A DNA stretch of 64,000 nt from Halomonas sp. DQ26W (GTDB lineage Bacteria > Pseudomonadota > Gammaproteobacteria > Pseudomonadales > Halomonadaceae), in assembly GCF_003339685.1 (NCBI RefSeq), contig NZ_QPKI01000010.1:1-64000 (forward strand). The letters run 5' to 3'. The position numbers and the translations under genes are program-made. Positions 1 through 11,640 of this stretch are shown one piece after another. The notes beneath the pieces are model-generated. The model was given only the letters and a program-made list of their open reading frames with translations. It had not been told where the DNA came from and searched no databases. Positions within the stretch are counted from its first letter, which is position 1. Every line of letters starts with the position of its first letter.

Positions 1-278
1 TCTACCACCAAGTCCAGGCCAGCGGTCATGACTGCGAGGTAGTGGCTCCGTCCTTGATCCCCCAGCGTGCCGGGGATCGCGTCAAGACCGACTGGCGAGA
101 CGCGAAGATGTTGGCACGCCTATCGAGTTCCGGTGAGCTGACACCGGTGTGGGTACCCTCCCTGGAGCAGGAGGCAGTTCGCGACCTGACACGGGCCCGT
201 GAGGACATGAAGGCTGTCGAGCTTAAGGCCCGGCAACGCCTGGGCGCCTTCCTGTTGCGTCATGGCCAGCCTGAGTGA
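1..278 (+). pseudogene. IS110-family transposase, N-terminal fragment
   Basis: The frame is open from the left edge, so the true start lies outside the window. It reads like the DEDD-type N-terminal half of IS110 transposases: a VVAPSLIP segment, then GDRVKTDWRDAKMLARL, GELTPVWVP and a RQRLGAFLLRHG helix. A full protein is about 330-400 aa, but here the frame ends after about 90 residues and the C-terminal Tnp_20 half is absent. Homology stops near base 260, where intron maturase sequence begins in another frame. It is therefore a dead remnant. Confidence is high for the family and for truncation at the 3' side; the 5' part is not visible. Confidence 0.85.
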
Positions 279-813
279 TTTTCTCGAGAATTCACTTCGG
301 CTCACGGTCAATCGCACCAAGAGCGCGGTGGACCGGCCCTGGCACCGTGGGTAACTGGGCTACACACTGACCCGGCACAAGCTGCCAAAGCTGACACTGG
401 CCAAGGCTAGTCTGCAGCGCTTGCTGCAGCGTGTCCGTGAGATCCTCAGGCGCGAAAGAGGGCGCCACATACGGCGAGTTATCGACGAGCTGATCCCGGT
501 CCTGCGGGGCTGGGCCAGCGACTTCGCCCTCGTTGATGTAAAGCGCCCGCTGGAAGCGCTGGATCAATGGATGCGCCGCCGACTGCGCTATGTAATCTGG
601 CGGCAATGGAAACGTCCAGCGACTCGGCACCGCAAGTTGAGGGCGCTGGGCCTGGACGCATACCGTGCTTGGAAATCAGCGGGGAATGGACGAGGGGCCT
701 GGTGGAATGCGGGTGCCTCGCACATGAATCAGGACCTGCCGCGGAAGTGGTTTGATCAGTTAGGTCTGATCTCGGTACTCGATACGGTAAGAAGGCTTAC
801 CCGTTCTTTATGA
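262..813 (+). pseudogene. Group II intron reverse transcriptase/maturase, C-terminal fragment with in-frame stop
   Basis: Starting at ATG 262 the frame reads MASLSDFLENSLRLTVNRTK then SAVDRPW, typical of the end of the RT palm in group II intron proteins. A TAA stop interrupts it where the family has an aromatic residue before LGY. The same frame reopens at once with LGYTLTRHKLPKL and runs through the maturase domain (RGWASDF, RRRLRYVIWRQWKRP, GRGAWWNAGASHMNQ) to the stop at 811-813. The RT catalytic domain with its YADD box is missing. The product would be non-functional; if translation restarts at 421 only a maturase domain of about 130 aa is made. Confidence 0.85.
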
Positions 814-885
814 ACCGCCGTGGTACGGAACCGTATGCCCGGTGGTGTGGGAGGGCGCCGGGGGTGACCCCGGCCCCTACCCGAT
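814..885 (+). ncRNA. Group II intron 3' end (probable domains V and VI)
   Basis: Directly after the maturase stop, bases 814-846 can fold into a domain V-like hairpin (ACCGCCG pairing with CGGTGGT, inner stem GTACG/CGTAT). A second hairpin follows (GCCGGGG-GTGA-CCCCGGC) with an unpaired A on its 3' side, as expected for the domain VI branch point. The sequence then ends in CTACCCGAT, a common group II 3' terminus. The fold was made by eye and not computed. The exact intron boundary near 885 is approximate. Confidence 0.6.
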
Positions 886-923
886 TTCAGCCAACGCTGG
901 CGATGTGCGATGAGAGTGTGATT

Positions 924-1124
924 TCAGCCCGCTATCAGCTCCTTCTTGCGTGCCTGCATCTTTTCACCAAGCTCTTCGAACTCACTCTCCGACATGGTCT
1001 TGCGCGCCAGGGGGAACATTTCCTCTTCTTCCCCAGCGTGGTGCTCGATCAGTTTCTTGAGCACCTTGGTATGGTCTTTCTTGAGCAACTCGAGAGCATT
1101 TATGATGTTACCTCCCGTAGACAT
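924..1124 (-). CDS. Hemerythrin HHE-domain protein, internally shortened
   Basis: The 66-aa product begins with an ALELLKKDHTKV helix typical of the start of bacterial HHE hemerythrin-like proteins and then passes directly into LIEHHAGEEEEMFPLARK and EELGEKMQARKKEL, the last two helices of the same fold. The middle (roughly 70-90 residues in a normal protein of about 150 aa), including the second metal-binding helix, is absent. The four-helix di-iron bundle could not form. It is most simply an in-frame deletion derivative or decayed gene, 38 bp from the intron end. A short functional protein is not excluded. Confidence 0.6.
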   Translation of the reverse strand: MSTGGNIINALELLKKDHTKVLKKLIEHHAGEEEEMFPLARKTMSESEFEELGEKMQARKKELIAG

Positions 1125-1489
1125 CGGGTGTTCGCCAGCTCAGCATAGGCCGGAAGGTATCGGTGTCAAACTCTCGGTTGGTCTGGATATGCTGGTATTT
1201 GTTACGACATGTCTGAAGCGACTCTTCGGGCTTCGGCTCATGTCGCAGTGGGGGTGCAAAATGCCCGACGAGCTACTCTGGTCAAAGGTGTATGGTCAAG
1301 ACGTGACGGCAGGTGTTGGCCAAGCACTGTTGATGGTTCAGGCTGAAGGATTGCCTCGGATCGAGTGATTGTTGACAAATATGGCCAGGTGCTTGGGAAA
1401 GCCTTGGCGCATGGGGTAACATGCTGTTATTGATTTGAGCCCAGTGTGTCGGCCCTTGGCCCACTGCTCAAGGAACCGGAGGAGAATCC
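1125..1489. other. Non-coding stretch upstream of the response regulator gene
   Basis: No convincing gene is seen. The region holds a long imperfect hairpin at 1205-1245 (outer arms CGACATG and CATGTCG, inner arms CTGAAGC and GCTTCGG). It also has a TTGACA hexamer at 1372-1377 without a good -10 at the right distance, and a strong ribosome-binding site (GGAGGAG) just before the ATG at 1490. It probably contains the promoter of the response regulator. Confidence 0.5.
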
Positions 1490-2152
1490 ATGGCGTTTGC
1501 CCAGAAATTCATCGTTGCTGATGATCATCCGCTGTTCCGTGCAGCCCTGACCCAGGCGCTGCGCCAACTGGCGCCCCAGGCCGAGATCGTCGAGTCAGAC
1601 ACCATGGCGGCAACCAACGAGGTGGTGACGCGCCACCCTGATGCCGATCTGATTCTACTGGACTTGCATATGCCTGGCGCTCATGGTTTCTCGGGACTGA
1701 TCCAATTGCGCGGACAGACTCCCGATATCCCGGTGGCAGTGGTATCCGGCAGCGACGAACCCTACGTGGTGCGTCGCGCCATAGACTACGGCGCTTCCGG
1801 CTTCATCCCCAAATCATCCTCCCTGGCGCTGATCGCAGAGGCGGTGAGTGAGATTCTTGACGGCGAAGTGTGGCTGCCCAAGGACCTGGCCGATGCCATG
1901 GGCGATTCCAACGAAGAGGAGACGCGTTTCGCCGAGGCCATCGCTTCACTGACGCCGCAGCAGTTCCGGGTTCTCAACATGCTTACCGAGGGCCTGCTCA
2001 ACAAGCAGATCGCCTATGAGCTGAGCGTCTCCGAGGCGACTATCAAGGCCCATGTCACGGCCATTCTGCGCAAACTTGGTGTTCATTCACGTACCCAGGC
2101 CGTCATTGCCGCCCAGAAGCTCGAGGTGGAGCCGCCCAAGGTCGAGTCCTGA
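1490..2152 (+). CDS. crbR: LuxR/NarL-family response regulator (CrbR/ErdR/AgmR-like)
   Basis: The 220-aa protein has an N-terminal receiver domain with the acidic pair D11-D12, phospho-acceptor D58 in LLDLHMPG and the conserved lysine in GFIPKS. A C-terminal LuxR helix-turn-helix lies at about residues 150-210 (EGLLNKQIAYELSVSEATIK). Start at ATG 1490 is supported by GGAGGAG upstream. Its neighbours are a convergent SSS-type hybrid kinase and a Na+:acetate-type symporter, the arrangement known for CrbS/CrbR (MxtR/ErdR in Pseudomonas), which switches on acetate uptake and acetyl-CoA synthetase genes. The general family is certain; pairing with the kinase at 2354-6304 is inferred from context. 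Confidence 0.8.
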   Translation: MAFAQKFIVADDHPLFRAALTQALRQLAPQAEIVESDTMAATNEVVTRHPDADLILLDLHMPGAHGFSGLIQLRGQTPDIPVAVVSGSDEPYVVRRAIDYGASGFIPKSSSLALIAEAVSEILDGEVWLPKDLADAMGDSNEEETRFAEAIASLTPQQFRVLNMLTEGLLNKQIAYELSVSEATIKAHVTAILRKLGVHSRTQAVIAAQKLEVEPPKVES

Positions 2153-2181
2153 GCGACCCGCGCCAAACGTCGATGCAAAAC

Positions 2182-2215
2182 AAAACCGCCGGATGGCAAC
2201 ATCAAGCGGTTTTTT
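2182..2215 (+). terminator. Rho-independent terminator after the response regulator
   Basis: AAAACCGC at 2182-2189 pairs with GCGGTTTT at 2206-2213 and is followed by a T run. The A-rich left arm means it may also act on the minus strand, although the kinase gene already ends at 2354. Confidence 0.75.
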
Positions 2216-2264
2216 GTGTTCGGGAGGTCTTGCTGACCATGGCCGGGGAGGGCGAAACGGAGGT

Positions 2265-2286
2265 CATTCGCCATTGATGGCGAATG
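2265..2286. repeat. 22-bp perfect inverted repeat
   Basis: CATTCGCCAT and ATGGCGAATG are exact inverted copies separated by two bases, lying between the convergent response regulator and kinase genes. There is no T run, so it is not an obvious terminator. It may be a protein-binding palindrome or a 3' hairpin that protects the mRNA. Confidence 0.6.
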
Positions 2287-2353
2287 TGGCGCCCAGGGAT
2301 TGGTTTACAGCGCCTCTGTGGAGCCTCCTCCGGTCATGGTAATTGCGCCATGA

Positions 2354-6304
<3,951 letters not shown>

Positions 6305-6461
6305 GCAATCTCTCCCTCGGATCTGGACCCATTCTATGGCAATGGTGGCCGGTAGGGCAGTCGGTCGATGGACGAGGCGTGGACAGGTGTCGATCGGCAA
6401 GGCGGAGGCGGCCGGTTGCACAAAGGCAAACCGGCGCAAGATAGGTTATCGTCAAGCAGGT

Positions 6462-6977
6462 TCAGGTGTTGCCACATACCGCCTGGTACAGAGCAGAGTC
6501 GCTATCGACGCTGCGCAGGGCAGACAGGCGGGGCTGGCGCTCTTCACCAACGAGCGGCAGCTGCTCTTGTGTCGTGCAATTCATCAGGAACGCCTGGTGC
6601 GTCAAGCGGTCCACATAATCCTTTTCAAAGCGATAGAGGATGAACTCGACCAACTGTTGGCCGTCGGCCTCGCTAGGTACCATGCTGTTGCCATCGACCA
6701 CACTGAAGGCCGTAGTCATGGGAAAGAAATAGGTCCAAGGGCGCCAGAATGCCTCCCCTTCCTCGGTAGCGACCACCTGAGTCGTGGCCGGCAGTTGGCT
6801 CTGCTTGTGATCGATCCAGGAGTACTCGTAGTGAATCTGGTAACCCAGCATGCCCAGTCCTGCACAGGCCGGAACGATCCAGCGTGGCAGTCGCTTGCCG
6901 CTGATCACCCGCAGTAACAGGCCAATTCCTGCGGCCCCCAGGCCGGCAAATATTGCTGCAACCAGATGCCATATCAT
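6462..6977 (-). CDS. Conserved hypothetical membrane protein
   Basis: I do not recognise the family. The 171-aa product has two N-terminal hydrophobic segments (about residues 4-25 and 33-50) and then a mostly soluble region rich in aromatic and acidic residues with two cysteines (in MNCTTQEQ and AVCGN). An AGAAGG sequence precedes ATG 6977. It lies between the symporter genes upstream and the hybrid kinase downstream, all on the minus strand, separated from the symporter by a strong hairpin terminator. Context suggests a role in the acetate-sensing or transport module, but nothing in the protein proves it. Confidence 0.6.
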   Translation of the reverse strand: MIWHLVAAIFAGLGAAGIGLLLRVISGKRLPRWIVPACAGLGMLGYQIHYEYSWIDHKQSQLPATTQVVATEEGEAFWRPWTYFFPMTTAFSVVDGNSMVPSEADGQQLVEFILYRFEKDYVDRLTHQAFLMNCTTQEQLPLVGEERQPRLSALRSVDSDSALYQAVCGNT

Positions 6978-6995
6978 AATGTTGCCTTCTGAAAG

Positions 6996-7025
6996 CAGTC
7001 GGGCTTCCCGATGGAAGCCCGACTG
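6996..7025 (-). terminator. Strong hairpin between symporter gene and downstream membrane protein
   Basis: A 13-bp perfect stem (CAGTCGGGCTTCC with GGAAGCCCGACTG, loop CGAT). On the minus strand it is followed by GCTTTC only, so read-through into the 6462-6977 gene is possible. On the plus strand a GGGTTTT run follows. It likely ends or attenuates the symporter transcript. Confidence 0.6.
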
Positions 7026-7072
7026 GGTTTTGATTCCACAACAGCCTTGCTGTGTCAGGAATCCATTATGGC

Positions 7073-8869
7073 TTAGTGGTCAACCGCACCGCCAGCGCCT
7101 TTGGGGAAGCGAACGCTTTCCACCAGGTCCTGGATTTCCTGCGGAGGCTCTTCGGTTGCAGAAGAGACCGCGAAGGCAACGGCGAAGTTGAATATCGCCC
7201 CGATCGCCCCGAAGGAGAGCGGCGAGATGCCCATGATCCAGTTGTCCGGCGTATTGGCCAGCATGTTGGTGCCGGGAATGAACAGCCAGCCCAGGTAGGT
7301 GAAGATGTACAGCAGGGTGGAGATCAGGCCCGCCAGCATGCCGGCTACGGCGCCCTTGCTGTTGATCCGCTTGGAGAAGATACCCATCATCAGTGCTGGG
7401 AAGAGCGAGGCGCCGGCAATACCGAAGGCCAATGCCACCGTCTGTGCCGCGAATCCTGGCGGATTCAGGCCGAGGTAGGTGGCCAGCAGTATGGCGCCGC
7501 CCATGGAGATCCGCGCCGCCAGCATTTCGCCTTTTTCGCTGATGTTGGGGTTGATGGTCTTCTTGATAAGGTCGTGGCTGATGGCAGAAGAGATTGCCAG
7601 CAGCAGGCCCGCTGCGGTGGAAAGCGCCGCCGCGATGCCGCCGGCCGCGACCAGACCGATGACCCAGCCCGGCAGGTTGGCGATTTCGGGGTTGGCCAGT
7701 ACCAGGATGTCGTTGTTGACCTGCAACTCGTTGCCCGCCCAGCCACGCTCTGCGGCCGTATCGGCGAAGTCGGGGTTGGCGTCGTTGTAGAACTGGATGC
7801 GACCGTCATCGTTCAAGTCGTTGAAGGTGATCAGGCCAGTATCTTCCCAGGTGCGGAACCACTCGGGACGATTCTCGTAGAGAATCGGTTCGGCCATTGC
7901 CTCTTCATAGTTCTCGACCTGGCCGGCTGCTTCCGGGTAGACGGTGGTCAGCAGGTTGAGACGTGCCATGGAGGCCACGGCCGGAGCGGTCAGGTAGAGC
8001 AAGGCGATGAAGACCAGTGCCCAGCCGGCCGACCAGCGTGCATCGGCAACTTTCGGTACGGTGAAGAAGCGGATGATGACGTGGGGCAGACCGGCGGTAC
8101 CGATCATCAGCGACAGGGTAAACAGCACCATGTTCAGCTTGTTGTCCACGTCAGCGGTGTAGTCCCGGAAGCCTAGTTCCACCAGCACCTCGCTCAGCTT
8201 GGCCAGCAGCGGAACGCCAGATTCACTGTGTGTGCTGAACATGCCGAACATGGGAATCGGGTTGCCGGTCAACTGCATGGCGATGAACACGGCCGGAATG
8301 GTATAGGCGATGATCAGCACCACATACTGCGCCACCTGGGTGTAGGTGATGCCCTTCATGCCGCCGAATACGGCATACAGGAAGACGATGGTGGCGGCGA
8401 TCCAGATGCCCCAGGTGTTGCTGACCTCCAGAAAGCGGGAGAAGGCGACGCCGGCGCCGGTCATCTGCCCGATAACGTAGGTCACCGAGGCCACGACCAG
8501 GCAGACGACAGCCACCAGGCGCGCGGTACTGCTGTAGAAACGATCGCCGATAAAGTCGGGAACGGTGAACTTGCCGAACTTGCGCAGATAAGGTGCCAGC
8601 AGCATGGCCAGAATGACGTAGCCACCGGTCCAGCCCATCAGGAATGATGAGTTGGCGTAGCCGCCGCTGGCCAGCAGGCCGGCCATAGAGATGAAGGACG
8701 CGGCCGACATCCAGTCTGCGGCCGTCGCCATGCCGTTGGTGATCGGGTGGACACCGCCGCCGGCGACATAGAAGTCCTTTGTCGAGCCGGCCCGTGACCA
8801 GATCGCAATGCCGATATAGAGGGCAAACGAGCCACCCACGAATAAGAGGTTGATTGCAAATTGACTCAT
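7073..8869 (-). CDS. Na+:solute symporter, large subunit (acetate-type, VC_2705 subfamily)
   Basis: The 598-aa protein belongs to the sodium:solute symporter family: helix 1 is followed by DFYVAGGGVHP, ATAADWMSAASFISMAGL and GGMKGITYTQVAQYVVL. It is longer than classical ActP because of an extra hydrophilic loop around residues 300-380. This version usually pairs with a DUF4212 small subunit, which is encoded just upstream with only six bases between the genes; the small-subunit stop codon lies next to the GGGGAG ribosome-binding site of this gene. The substrate is probably acetate or a related short-chain monocarboxylate, inferred from the neighbouring CrbS/R-like system. Confidence 0.85.
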   Translation of the reverse strand: MSQFAINLLFVGGSFALYIGIAIWSRAGSTKDFYVAGGGVHPITNGMATAADWMSAASFISMAGLLASGGYANSSFLMGWTGGYVILAMLLAPYLRKFGKFTVPDFIGDRFYSSTARLVAVVCLVVASVTYVIGQMTGAGVAFSRFLEVSNTWGIWIAATIVFLYAVFGGMKGITYTQVAQYVVLIIAYTIPAVFIAMQLTGNPIPMFGMFSTHSESGVPLLAKLSEVLVELGFRDYTADVDNKLNMVLFTLSLMIGTAGLPHVIIRFFTVPKVADARWSAGWALVFIALLYLTAPAVASMARLNLLTTVYPEAAGQVENYEEAMAEPILYENRPEWFRTWEDTGLITFNDLNDDGRIQFYNDANPDFADTAAERGWAGNELQVNNDILVLANPEIANLPGWVIGLVAAGGIAAALSTAAGLLLAISSAISHDLIKKTINPNISEKGEMLAARISMGGAILLATYLGLNPPGFAAQTVALAFGIAGASLFPALMMGIFSKRINSKGAVAGMLAGLISTLLYIFTYLGWLFIPGTNMLANTPDNWIMGISPLSFGAIGAIFNFAVAFAVSSATEEPPQEIQDLVESVRFPKGAGGAVDH

Positions 8870-8875
8870 GCCGAC

Positions 8876-9136
8876 TTACTCCCCAAGGCCGTATTTTTCA
8901 TCAAGCCTGTTCATTTTCCACGCATAGAAGAAAATGAGCACGATGAAGGTCAACATGGAGCCCTGCTGGGCAAACCAGAAACCGAGGTCCGTGCCGCCGA
9001 TAGGAATGCCAGACAGCAGGGGGCGCAGGAGGATGGCAAAGCCATAGGAGACCAAGGCCCATACAAACAGGCACCCGGCAATCAGGCGAACGTTCGCTTT
9101 CCAGTACGCAGCAGCATTGGATTTATCATCTGCCAT
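8876..9136 (-). CDS. DUF4212 small subunit of the Na+:solute symporter
   Basis: An 86-aa protein with two hydrophobic segments (AGCLFVWALVSYGFAIL and LTFIVLIFFYAWKMN) separated by a short loop, matching the small putative Na+:solute symporter subunit family DUF4212. The start at ATG 9136 was chosen over an ATG five codons upstream because GGAGAG sits seven bases before it. It is the first gene of the symporter operon; its promoter should lie in the 600-bp intergenic region upstream. Confidence 0.85.
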   Translation of the reverse strand: MADDKSNAAAYWKANVRLIAGCLFVWALVSYGFAILLRPLLSGIPIGGTDLGFWFAQQGSMLTFIVLIFFYAWKMNRLDEKYGLGE

Positions 9137-9748
9137 AGTGTTGCTCTCCACTTGTTTTTGAGGTTGGGAAGTTGCACAGAGAGATTTCAGGGTTCATCAG
9201 GTTCGTTCCACGAGGCCTATCTTTCGTTGATTACCGCGACAACAGTGCCGGCTAGCACCTCATTTATCGTTACCCTGCGCAGCCAAGCCAGTCTTCCCAC
9301 TATTCTTCCCACTATGTCTCTTGCCGGTTGTCGAAGTACTTTGCCGACATGGAATTACCTTGCATGACTCATCGGCAATACTGGTCAAGAAATGAGAAAA
9401 ATAAAATCCCAGACTTTGGTATCATGAGTAAACTGTGATTGAACGATGCGGTATCTTGTCGTTTTATATCAGTCTGTTGAGGGATTATTATGCTTCGCCA
9501 TCGAAAGTGTGTCCCATGGGCATAGGACGATTGTCTAGTCTCGAGGTGTATGACCTTTTGTCTAGTTTTTTACCCAATAGACTATTGTCTAAGGCGTGCG
9601 CCCTGGATTGTTTCGACCAGTAGGACGATGGTCTAGGTTATGCCTGAAAAGATCTTGTTGTTATTCTGCCTGGAGACCTCTTCACGTCGAGGGTGGCCAT
9701 AGTCCCAATTCATACTGAGAATAACGGCCGCAAAACGAGGGCAGCTGC
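9137..9748. other. Divergent regulatory region between symporter operon and cNMP/CBS gene
   Basis: No real gene is visible; a 62-codon frame at 9435-9623 has no recognisable features. The part from about 9380 to 9670 is clearly richer in A and T than its surroundings. It contains the four GAC-N4-GTC elements described separately. Promoters for both flanking operons must lie here, but I cannot place their -35/-10 boxes with confidence. Confidence 0.6.
9523..9637. promoter_or_regulatory. Cluster of four GAC-N4-GTC operator-like elements
   Basis: Four related sites are seen: GGACGATTGTCTAG (9525-9538), ACCTTTTGTCTAG (9553-9565, weaker left half), TAGACTATTGTCTA (9578-9591, a perfect inverted repeat) and TAGGACGATGGTCTAG (9621-9636). 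The common core is GAC-N4-GTCTA. TTGTCTA or its equivalent begins at 9531, 9558, 9585 and 9629, so the first three are exactly 27 bp apart. Short inverted repeats with a four-base spacer suit a dimeric LuxR-type regulator. Binding by the CrbR-like protein is inference. Confidence 0.6.
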
Positions 9749-11569
9749 ATGGTCGATGTCGATCTCTCCCAACCCCCTTTTTCCTTTCTTGATGACGAGG
9801 GACGCGAGCGCGTTCGCAACGGCATTGACCTGGCCTATTTCGATCGCGATGAAATTATTCTCGAGACCGGTCAGCCTGGTGAATACGTCTTCATCATTCA
9901 CAAGGGTGAAGTTGCCGAATTGGACACGACCCTGCCCGGTGCTCGTGAACGTATCGGCCATTACACAGCCGGCGATCTCTTCGGCGCCATCAGTATCCTC
10001 AACGGCAAGAGCCGCTATCGTTTTCGCGCCGAGCAGGAGAGCCTGTGCTACCTGCTACCCAAGTCACTATTCCTGCAGCTGTGCGACGAATTCTCGCCCT
10101 TCGCCGAATTCTTCCGCCAGACTTTGTCTCACAAGGCACGCCTACTGACCGAACAGCGTGCAGAAGGCGGCGTGACCATGGCCGGCTTCATGCTCGCCAA
10201 GGTCAGCGAATGTATGCGCACGCCGCTCTGCGTGAGTCGTGAATCGACCATCGCCGATGCGGTGGCCACCTTGCACGACAGCCATGCCGACAGCCTGCTG
10301 GTCGAGGGTGACCAGGGAGCCGGCATGGTGACCAAGACCGATCTCCTCAATGCCCTGGTATTGGAGGGACGTGAGAAGGCTAGCCCTGTACGTGAGGTCG
10401 CCAGCTTCGAACTGGTCACGGTCAGGCCCGACCAGTACCTGTTCGAAGTGCTGGTCAAGATGACACGGTTCAAGGTGGAGCGGGTCGTGGTCACCGAAGC
10501 AGAGGCACCGGTTGGCGTGGTGGAACTGACGGATGTGCTCAGCTACTTCTCTAGTCGCAGCTATGTGGTCAGCCTCCAAGTGGAGCAGGCTGACAGCCTA
10601 GATACGCTATTTCGTGCCAGCCGCCGCACGCCGGAACTGGTCAAGGCGTTGATGGCTCAGGGAGTCAAACTCCGCTTCGCCATGGGCCTGCTGTCGGCTC
10701 TCAACGGACGCATCATGTCCAAGGCCTGGAGCTTCCTCATCGATGAGTGCTACCACGAGGGCAGCTGCCTGATGGTGATGGGTAGCGAAGGGCGTGGCGA
10801 GCAGATACTCAAGACCGACCAGGACAACGGCCTGATACTCGCCGATGATTTCGACTGGCCGGATGTCCATGACCAGATGCAGCGCCTCACGGAGACCCTG
10901 ATCGAACTGGGCTATCCGCCATGTCCCGGCAACATCATGGTCTCCAATCCCGAATGGGTGGGCAGCGTATCCCAATGGCGTGAGCGCATTGCTCATTGGG
11001 CCCGGGTCCGCGATGGCGACAGTCTGATGAAACTTGCCATCATGCTCGATTCCCATGCCGTGGCAGGCAACCCGGCGCTCCTCGACAGAGTCCGCGACTC
11101 GCTGTTCGAGGCGTGCTCCCGGGACGAGATATTTCTCTCCTACTTCGCTCGCACCGCGCTGCGCTTCTCTACACCGTTGACGCTGTTCGGTTCACTGAAG
11201 AAGCCCCAGCATGGCATCGACATCAAGAAGGGGGGGATTTTCCCCATCGTTCATGGCGTGCGGACCATGGCGCTGGAACGGCGAATCAAGCCGACTTCGA
11301 CCCTGGAGCGCTTGGAGGCGCTGGCTGCCGATGGGCGTCTGGAAGAGCGCGTCGCCGAAGACCTGTCGGAAGCGCTCTCTCTGTTTACCGAACTGCGCCT
11401 CAAGCAGCAGCTTGAGCGTCTGGACGGGAGTGCCAGCGAAGCAAGCCCGGACCGGGTCATCGTTCAGCAGCTCTCCTCACTCGAGCGAGACCTGATGAGA
11501 GAGGCATTGCATATCGTCAAGGACTTCAAGCAAAGCCTGTCACAACGCTATCACCTAGAATACTCCTGA
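9749..11569 (+). CDS. cNMP-binding/CBS/DUF294 nucleotidyltransferase-like protein
   Basis: The 606-aa soluble protein has an N-terminal cyclic-nucleotide-binding fold (about 15-130; GQPGEYVFIIHKGEV), a pair of CBS domains (about 150-275), a DUF294 nucleotidyltransferase-like domain with GSEGRGEQ and TDQDNGLIL near residues 346-363, and a helical DUF294 C-terminal domain. Relatives resemble the GlnD/GlnE-type transferase fold and often sit beside acetate uptake genes and a DnaQ-like exonuclease, as here. The role is probably regulatory (binding of adenine nucleotides and modification of a target), but no substrate is established. Start ATG 9749 has GAGGG upstream. Confidence 0.8.
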   Translation: MVDVDLSQPPFSFLDDEGRERVRNGIDLAYFDRDEIILETGQPGEYVFIIHKGEVAELDTTLPGARERIGHYTAGDLFGAISILNGKSRYRFRAEQESLCYLLPKSLFLQLCDEFSPFAEFFRQTLSHKARLLTEQRAEGGVTMAGFMLAKVSECMRTPLCVSRESTIADAVATLHDSHADSLLVEGDQGAGMVTKTDLLNALVLEGREKASPVREVASFELVTVRPDQYLFEVLVKMTRFKVERVVVTEAEAPVGVVELTDVLSYFSSRSYVVSLQVEQADSLDTLFRASRRTPELVKALMAQGVKLRFAMGLLSALNGRIMSKAWSFLIDECYHEGSCLMVMGSEGRGEQILKTDQDNGLILADDFDWPDVHDQMQRLTETLIELGYPPCPGNIMVSNPEWVGSVSQWRERIAHWARVRDGDSLMKLAIMLDSHAVAGNPALLDRVRDSLFEACSRDEIFLSYFARTALRFSTPLTLFGSLKKPQHGIDIKKGGIFPIVHGVRTMALERRIKPTSTLERLEALAADGRLEERVAEDLSEALSLFTELRLKQQLERLDGSASEASPDRVIVQQLSSLERDLMREALHIVKDFKQSLSQRYHLEYS

Positions 11570-11640
11570 GGGTTTGCAGGAGCATCGGGGGCGCGGGCCA
11601 ATAACAGGTCAATAGCCGGTTAATAACAACAGGAGGTTAC

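Noticed and set aside
7052..8176. A 374-codon plus-strand frame opposite the symporter gene
   Set aside because: Same kind of antisense artefact; the symporter frame has strong family motifs and a coupled neighbour.
9435..9623. A 62-codon frame in the divergent regulatory region
   Set aside because: No ribosome-binding site or motif; it overlaps the repeated operator-like sites, which explain the sequence better.
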